DNA of 64,000 nt from assembly GCF_033115175.1 (NCBI RefSeq), contig NC_084850.1, positions 101,495,439 through 101,559,438 of the forward strand, in the 5' to 3' direction. Shown piece by piece: positions 58,818 to 64,000 of this stretch. This DNA is from Lepus europaeus (Eukaryota > Chordata > Mammalia > Lagomorpha > Leporidae). Below the pieces are notes generated by a model. The model searched no databases, had not been told where the DNA came from, and saw only the letters and a list, made by a program, of their open reading frames with translations. Position numbers and translations under genes: made by a program. How positions within the stretch are numbered: position 1 is the first letter of the stretch; each line of letters starts with the position of its first letter.

Positions 58818-59163
58818 TTTTTTTTTTTTTTTTTTGACAGGCAGAGTGGACAGTGAGAGACAGAGACAGAGAGAAAGGTCTTCCTTTTGCCGTTGGTTCA
58901 CCCTCCAATGGCCGCCGCGGTAGCGCGCTGCGGCCGGCGCACCGCGCTGTTCCGATGGCAGGAGCCAGGTGTTTATCCTGGTCTCCCATGGGGTGCAGGG
59001 CCCAAGCACTTGGGCCATCCTCCACTGCACTCCCTGGCCACAGCAGAGAGCTGGCCTGGAAGAGGGGCAACCGGGACAGGACCGGTGCCCCGACCGGGAC
59101 TAGAACCCGGTGTGCCGGCGCCGCAAGGCGGAGGATTAGCCTATTGAGCCGCGGCGCCGGCCT
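58818..59163 (-). mobile_element. Young CSINE with 15-bp target duplication
   Basis: Duplication tcatgctcttctttt at 58803-58817 and 59164-59178; T run of about 20. Confidence 0.96.
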
Positions 59164-59232
59164 TCATGCTCTTCTTTTAAGGACACTAATATCATGGGGA
59201 CTAATCTCTAGTCTCATTCTCATCTTAAAAGG

Positions 59233-59580
59233 ACACTAGGGCACGGCACAGTGGCATAGTGGGTAAAGCCGCCGCCTGCAGTGCTGGCATCCCATATGGG
59301 CGCCAGTTCAATCCCTGGCTGATCCACTTCCGATCCAGCTCTCTGCTGTGGCCTGGGAAAGCGGTAGAAGATGGCGCAAGTCCTTGGGCCCCTGCACACA
59401 CATGGGAGACCCAGAAGAAACCTTCTGGCTCCTGGCTTTGGAGCAGCACAGCTCCAGCTATTGTGGCCATCTGGGGAGTGAACTAGCGGATGGAAGACAT
59501 CTCTATCCCTCCCTTCCTCCCTCCTTCCGCCTCTGCCTCTCTGTAACTCTGCCTTTCAAATAAATAAATGTTTTATTAAA
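59233..59580 (+). mobile_element. CSINE
   Basis: Inserted in the MaLR LTR; flanked by ttaaaaggacacta-type sequence on the left. Tail 'aaataaataaatgtttta'. Confidence 0.88.
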
Positions 59581-59717
59581 AGAAAATATACATAATTAAT
59601 GCATAAATTATAAATGGAACTTGAAAAGAAATGAACCAAACATTTAACACAAAAACAGCAAATGAGTCCAAATAGTTTAAAAAGGGAGAATTAATAAGGA
59701 TAAAGTGAGATAAAGGT

Positions 59718-60052
59718 TAATGATCCCTAATTTGAAAATTTGAAATATGACCTGCTCCAAAACTTTAAACCTTTTAAGTGCCAACATGAGGCCACAGTTG
59801 GAAAATTTCACACTTGACCTCCTGTGATGGGTTGCAGTCAAAATGTAAATGCGCTAGAAATATTTTATAAATTACCTTCAGGCTATGTGTATAAGGTGTA
59901 TATGAAACAAATTAATTTTCATGTTTAGACTTAGGTCCCATTCAAGATATCTCATTATGTAACATGCAAATCTTACAAAACCAAAAAAAAATTTTTTTAA
60001 GTCTAAAACACATCTGGTACCAAGCATTTTGGATAAAGGTTACCCAACCTGT
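59718..60052 (+). mobile_element. MER2 (Tigger) DNA transposon, nearly complete
   Basis: 'gatccctaatttgaaaattt' near its left end, 'accttcaggctatgtgtata' in the middle and the right terminal repeat 'ggataaaggttacccaacct'. Confidence 0.85.
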
Positions 60053-60262
60053 ATTAATAAACAGGACAAACAAGATTTTGTTAGCAAAATCACTAGAATA
60101 GATAAAGGTACATAGGCCAAAGACATCTGATTAAGAAAAAAAATTAGGAATGAGATTGGGAACATAATCACACACATAGGAGACATTTTAAATCAATCAG
60201 AATCCATCTACAGTTTCCAGTTTAAAAGGTGAAGTGGCTACAAGCACTTAATCCTTCTCTCT
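60053..60262 (+). mobile_element. Possible L1 ORF2 fragment, sense
   Basis: LINE-like adenine-rich coding-type sequence; weak match. Continues in style at 60990. Confidence 0.4.
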
Positions 60263-60268
60263 CAAAAT

Positions 60269-60290
60269 ACACACACACACACACACACAC
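60269..60290. repeat. (CA)n microsatellite
   Basis: Eleven CA units at the tail of the following SINE. Confidence 0.95.
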
Positions 60291-60582
60291 GATTTACTTA
60301 TTAATTTGAGAGGCAGAAGTTGGGGGAGAAAGTCTTCCATCCACTGGTTTGTTCCCCAAATGGCCACAACAGCCGGATCTGGGCTGATCCAGAGCCAGGA
60401 GCTTCTTTTGGGTCTTCCATGTGGGTACAGGGTCCCAAGGACTTGGGCCATCTTCCACTGCTTTCCCAGGCCATAGTAGAGAGCTAGATTGGAAGTAGAG
60501 CAGCCAGGACTAGAACCAGCGCCATATGGGACGCCAGCACTGCAGGCAGCCGCTTTACTGGCTATGCCAGTGCCGACCCCAA
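60291..60582 (-). mobile_element. CSINE
   Basis: From 'gatttacttattaatttgag' to 'ccagtgccgacccc'. Confidence 0.86.
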
Positions 60583-60663
60583 GATATATTTTAATTTATA
60601 AATCCACCAGAATGAAAGGAATGGGAGAGACATTTCCATTCATGTTAAGAACTTAGCAAGTTA

Positions 60664-60985
60664 TTGGTCCAGTGTTGTGGCATAGCAGGTAAAGCCACCA
60701 CCTGCAATGCCAGAATCCCATATGGGCACTGGTTGGTATTCTGGCAACTCTGCTTCCAATCCAGCTCCCTGATAATGGCCTGGGGAAAGCAGCAGAAGAT
60801 GGCCCAAGTGTTTAGGCTCCTGGTACCCACATGGGAGACTCAGATGAAGCTCCTGGATCCTGGCTTCGGCCTGGCCTAGTCCTCACCATTGCGACCATCT
60901 GGGGAGTGAACCAGCAAATGGAAGATTCTTCTGTCTCTCCTTCTCTAACTCTGACTTTCAAACAAATAATTTTAAAAAGAAAAAA
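60664..60985 (+). mobile_element. CSINE
   Basis: From 'ggtccagtgttgtggcatag' to 'caaacaaataattttaaaaa'. Confidence 0.86.
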
Positions 60986-60989
60986 AGAG

Positions 60990-61679
60990 TTTTACAAACT
61001 AGGAATAGATAAGAATTTCTTTAATCTGACTGAGGGCACCTACATAAAACCTACATGTAGCAAACATCATAGTTAAGGTGCCTGACTAAATGTTTTCCTT
61101 TAGATCAAGAACACCATTTCTCTTCAGTACTGAATTCAAGGTATTAGCCAATGCAATAATCAAGAAAAAATGTAAAAGGACAAGAAAGAAGCAATAAAAT
61201 TGTTAGAATTTGTACATGACATTTTATTTTCAGATGAGCTATTAGAATATATATAAAAATATGTAGTCAATTTCACAAGATTAATGGATAAAAATGTCAC
61301 TATATAACACTCTCTAGGTAGAACTGTATTTCTACATATCAAGAATAATTAGAAAGTGAAAGTTTAAGATGATGCTACTTACTGTATCAGCAAGAAATAT
61401 AGGAAATACCAACTAGGAATGAACTTCAAATATGCACAAGGCCTCTGCAGAGAAGATTACCAAACCTCATTGAAAGAATATAAAGACCTAAATAAGGCAG
61501 TGAAGTTCTTGGCACAAAGACAAGTACACAAATGGAAGCAAATAAACAATTTAGAAATGGATCCACACATAAATTATCAGCAGAACTACAACAAAGGCCA
61601 CAGTAACCAAGGGTGGTCCTTTAAGTAAATGGTGCTGGAACTGAAGAACCATATGGAAAAAATAATTTTTTCCAAAAGG
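60990..61679 (+). mobile_element. L1M ORF2 fragment, sense
   Basis: 'gtattagccaatgcaataat', 'ttgtacatgacattttattt' (the reverse-transcriptase F-ADD region, damaged), 'gaaataccaactaggaatga' and 'aggcagtgaagttcttggca'. Multiple stops; not coding. Confidence 0.75.
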
Positions 61680-61978
61680 ATTTTATGTATTTGAAAGGCA
61701 CAGTGACAAAGGAACAGTTCCTCTATCTACTGATACACTCCCCAAATGGCCACGGCTAGGCCAGGCCGAAGCCAGGAGCCAGAAACTCCATACAAGATAG
61801 TATCCCATATGGGTGGCAAGGGCCTGAGCACTTGGGCCATCATCCGCTGCTTTCCTGAAAACACTGGAATAGCATGGAGCTGGATTGGAGGCAGAGCAGC
61901 TGGGACTTGAATTGGTGCTCTTATGGAAGGCCAGTGTCACGGGCAGCAGCTTAACGTGCTAAGCTACAATGCTGGTCC
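61680..61978 (-). mobile_element. CSINE with target duplication
   Basis: Flanked by gaaaaaataat on both sides (61658-61668 and 61980-61990). Confidence 0.85.
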
Positions 61979-61990
61979 TGGAAAAAATAA

Positions 61991-62660
61991 TCTTTAGCTC
62001 TACCTCATGTCCCAGAAACTAAGGATTGTTATATAAACGAGACAAAGATAGCCCACAGAAATTGACCCTTTACTGTTCACTTCCTCACATTAGGTTGAGA
62101 CCATTAGCTCAAAGACTGCTGGAGACAAATTCAAATTTATCCACATCCAATTGCTTTACATATAGCCCCAAATAATATCTTTAGGCATTTAGAGTGTGTC
62201 AGCTTTGTATCCTTTTTGAAACTGTTTCTTCCATCTGCTACCTATAGATAAAACAAAGCCTGGGCTATAAAAGACCCCAAGCAGCTGCCACCCTTCTGAG
62301 CTCCGACACCAAGACTCAGGATTCGCTATTGAGCTGCACCAATATCACCAGGCCTGTAACCACTTCTCCTGTCTCCAGTGAGAGCGACCCTGCCCTCTGC
62401 CCTTGTAGGGCGGTGGTCCCATGCCACCACCTCAGGGTGTCAGCTGCTGGGGACTTTCCCTGGCAGGCAACCTGTCCCAGCATGGCACCCAAATGGCTCG
62501 TTGTGAAAAATACTACACTTTTGTGTTGGTCAGCCTCAAAATCCTCAAATGTGCTGTATGGGGCAGTAAGGGTGAGATTTGTTGATTGATGGAGGAATTG
62601 GCATGGGATCAACAAGGTTATCCTATTGACCTCTGCAGACTCCAAATTTGGACTAAGGTC
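61991..62660. other. Unassigned, possible LTR with TATA-like box
   Basis: 'ctataaaagaccccaagcag' at 62268 is followed by a CT-rich GC-rich block, the arrangement of an LTR promoter region; no family recognised and no ends found. Confidence 0.3.
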
Positions 62661-63506
62661 ATTAAGTGCTACTTAAAGTAGCTCAGGACACACAAGGAAG
62701 TTGGCATTTCCACCCTTTCCAGACTCCAGCAGACAGGACGGTGATCCTGAATCCAACCACAGGGCCTGGGCTGGGCCCCACTCCAGGCTGCTTCTCCCCC
62801 AAGACACCTCCTAGAGAGGAGGCAGACCCAGCTCCCCAGAGACCAGAGGGAGGGGAGGACCCTAGGGGGGTCTGGCGCCCTCTAGAGGAGCAGGCCGCAC
62901 AGTGCCACCACGGTGATGGTGAGGACAGCCTCTCCTCTGCTCTCTGTGCTCAGAAACCCTGGAGACACCAAGGCCAGGGAGGGTCAGGAAGGTGAGGCCA
63001 TTTCTCACTTGGGGAAAGCGGCATGATCTAGCGCCCACCTTCAGGCCTCTCTCTGTAAGGACCCAGCACAGGAATCCAATGAAGCGAGGGGCAGCCGGGC
63101 GTTGAGAAGTCTGTGGCTAAGGGCTCGGGTGTGTGTCTCATACCCAGGAAATACTGCAGATTTTTCCTTTCCCCAGGCTCCTTAGAAATGTCACAGCCCT
63201 TTTGTGCTGCAGCTCTTACTGTTACAGCTCTTTCACCCTGCGGGGTGGCCTCACAACCAGGAAGAACGAAGAATGAAGCATGCACACCAGGAAGAATGAG
63301 CAAGCAAAGGAAGTGAACTAAGACGAGAGAAAGCTCCGGACCCGGAAGGCGCTGCCATGAAGGGCTGGAAGGAGGAGCTTTGATGTGATTCTAAATGAGG
63401 AAGTTTGTCTGAATGGCCGAGGGATATGCTAATGAAGCATTCAACAGGAGCCAACCAAGGACTGACTTCAGAGCAGCCCGTTATGCATAAAAGTTCACAG
63501 AATGTT
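62661..63506. other. GC-richer unassigned block
   Basis: Higher GC than the rest of the window, repeat-free by eye. A 109-codon + frame (62666-62995) and others have no recognisable domain or splice support. Holds the second CTCF-like motif and two octamer-like sites (atgctaat at 63427, atgcataa at 63483). Confidence 0.4.
62872..62890 (-). promoter_or_regulatory. CTCF-like motif
   Basis: Minus strand reads CTCTAGAGGGCGCCA, a good match to the CTCF core. Same orientation as the motif at 31-48. Confidence 0.4.
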
Positions 63507-63815
63507 GGGGTTGGCACTATGGCTTAGCGGTAGAAGCCACCATCTGCATTGCCAGCATCCTATATAGGTGCTGGTTTGAGTCCTGGTGAGCTTCTCCACT
63601 TCCGATCCAGCTCTCTGCTATGGCCTGGGAAAGCAGTAGAAGATGGCCCAAGTCCTTGGGCCCCTGCACCCGTGTGGGAGATCCCAAGGAGGCTCCTGCT
63701 TCCAGGCTCCAGCCATTGAAGTCAATTGGGGAGTGAGCCAGCAGAAGGAAGACCTCTCTCTCTCTCTCTCTCTCCCTCTCCCTCTCCCTCACCCTCTCCT
63801 TCTCTCTGTGAAAGA
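63507..63815 (+). mobile_element. CSINE with CT tract, tail-to-tail pair (left)
   Basis: From 'gttggggttggcactatggc'; ends in (CT)n/(CCCTCT)n 63753-63809 without an A tail. Confidence 0.88.
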
Positions 63816-63841
63816 GTTATACAGAGTTACACAGAGAGAAA

Positions 63842-63902
<61 letters not shown>

Positions 63903-64000
63903 CATATCCGCTGGTTAACTCCCCAGATGACCACAATGGCTGGAGCTGCACCAATCCGAATCCAGGAGCCAGGAGTATTCTCCAGGTCTTCCCATGCTGG
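63816..64000 (-). mobile_element. CSINE, tail-to-tail pair (right), cut by window end
   Basis: Starts 'aaagagttatacagagttac' (duplicated acagagttacacagag), then (GA)n 63844-63899. The head lies beyond the window. Confidence 0.85.
63844..63899. repeat. (GA)n microsatellite
   Basis: About 27 GA units, facing a (CT)n tract 40 bases to the left. Confidence 0.97.

Noticed and set aside
61010..61679. Possible LINE coding sequence
   Set aside because: ORF2 remnant full of stops and frameshifts; annotated as a mobile element only.
62666..62995. 109-codon frame in the GC-rich block
   Set aside because: Plausible by composition only; no start context, domain or exon structure.

Overview
The window is nuclear DNA of a lagomorph, most likely a rabbit or hare. 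The evidence is about 75 copies of the tRNA-derived C-repeat SINE (CSINE) and L1 3' ends of the type I know from rabbit (about 11.5-12.8 kb and 55.1-56.2 kb). Older layers shared by all placental mammals lie beneath them: L1M, MaLR LTRs, Tigger/MER2, hAT and MIR. There is one convincing protein-coding gene, on the + strand: a KRAB-C2H2 zinc-finger repressor that I identify from remembered human sequence as ZNF182 (human Xp11.23).

Gene layout. A CpG-rich promoter and leader lie at about 60-330. A short second exon (1534-1592) carries the ATG and five codons (MAKPQ). Intron 2 is about 43 kb and almost entirely transposon-derived. KRAB-A is at 44583-44733, KRAB-B at 45304-45393, and the last coding exon at 50763-52393 encodes a linker, one degenerate finger and 14 regular C2H2 fingers. 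The 3' UTR runs to about 53.47 kb and appears to end in an old L1M 3' end that supplies the poly(A) signal. All phases agree (exon 2 ends in phase 0, the next two in phase 1) and the spliced product is 628 residues. KRAB would recruit TRIM28 (KAP1) and the fingers would bind DNA in the nucleus.

The most biological irregularity is at the KRAB-A splice acceptor. The usual junction directly before the GLVTFEDV codons reads CG, not AG. The nearest in-frame acceptor is 24 nt upstream and adds eight codons. A degenerate SINE ends within about 15 nt of it.

Region by region: 0-2.5 kb promoter, exons 1-2 and unique sequence; 2.5-14.5 kb L1M and rabbit-type L1 riddled with CSINEs; 14.54-15.94 kb a 1.4-kb nearly pure polypyrimidine tract; 16-44.5 kb dense CSINEs in fragmented L1M, MaLR, Tigger and hAT hosts; 44.6-53.5 kb the KRAB and finger exons; 53.5-64 kb downstream intergenic repeats with a GC-richer unassigned block at 62.0-63.5 kb. 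By eye, CSINEs inside intron 2 are mostly antisense to the gene (about 46 to 17).

There is no sign of a novel multigene system. The points of interest are splice-site evolution, transposon exaptation at the gene's 3' end, nested insertions that order the transposon history, and unusual DNA-structure tracts. All repeat boundaries are read by eye and may be off by 5-20 bases. Family names come from recognised sequence, not from a database search.
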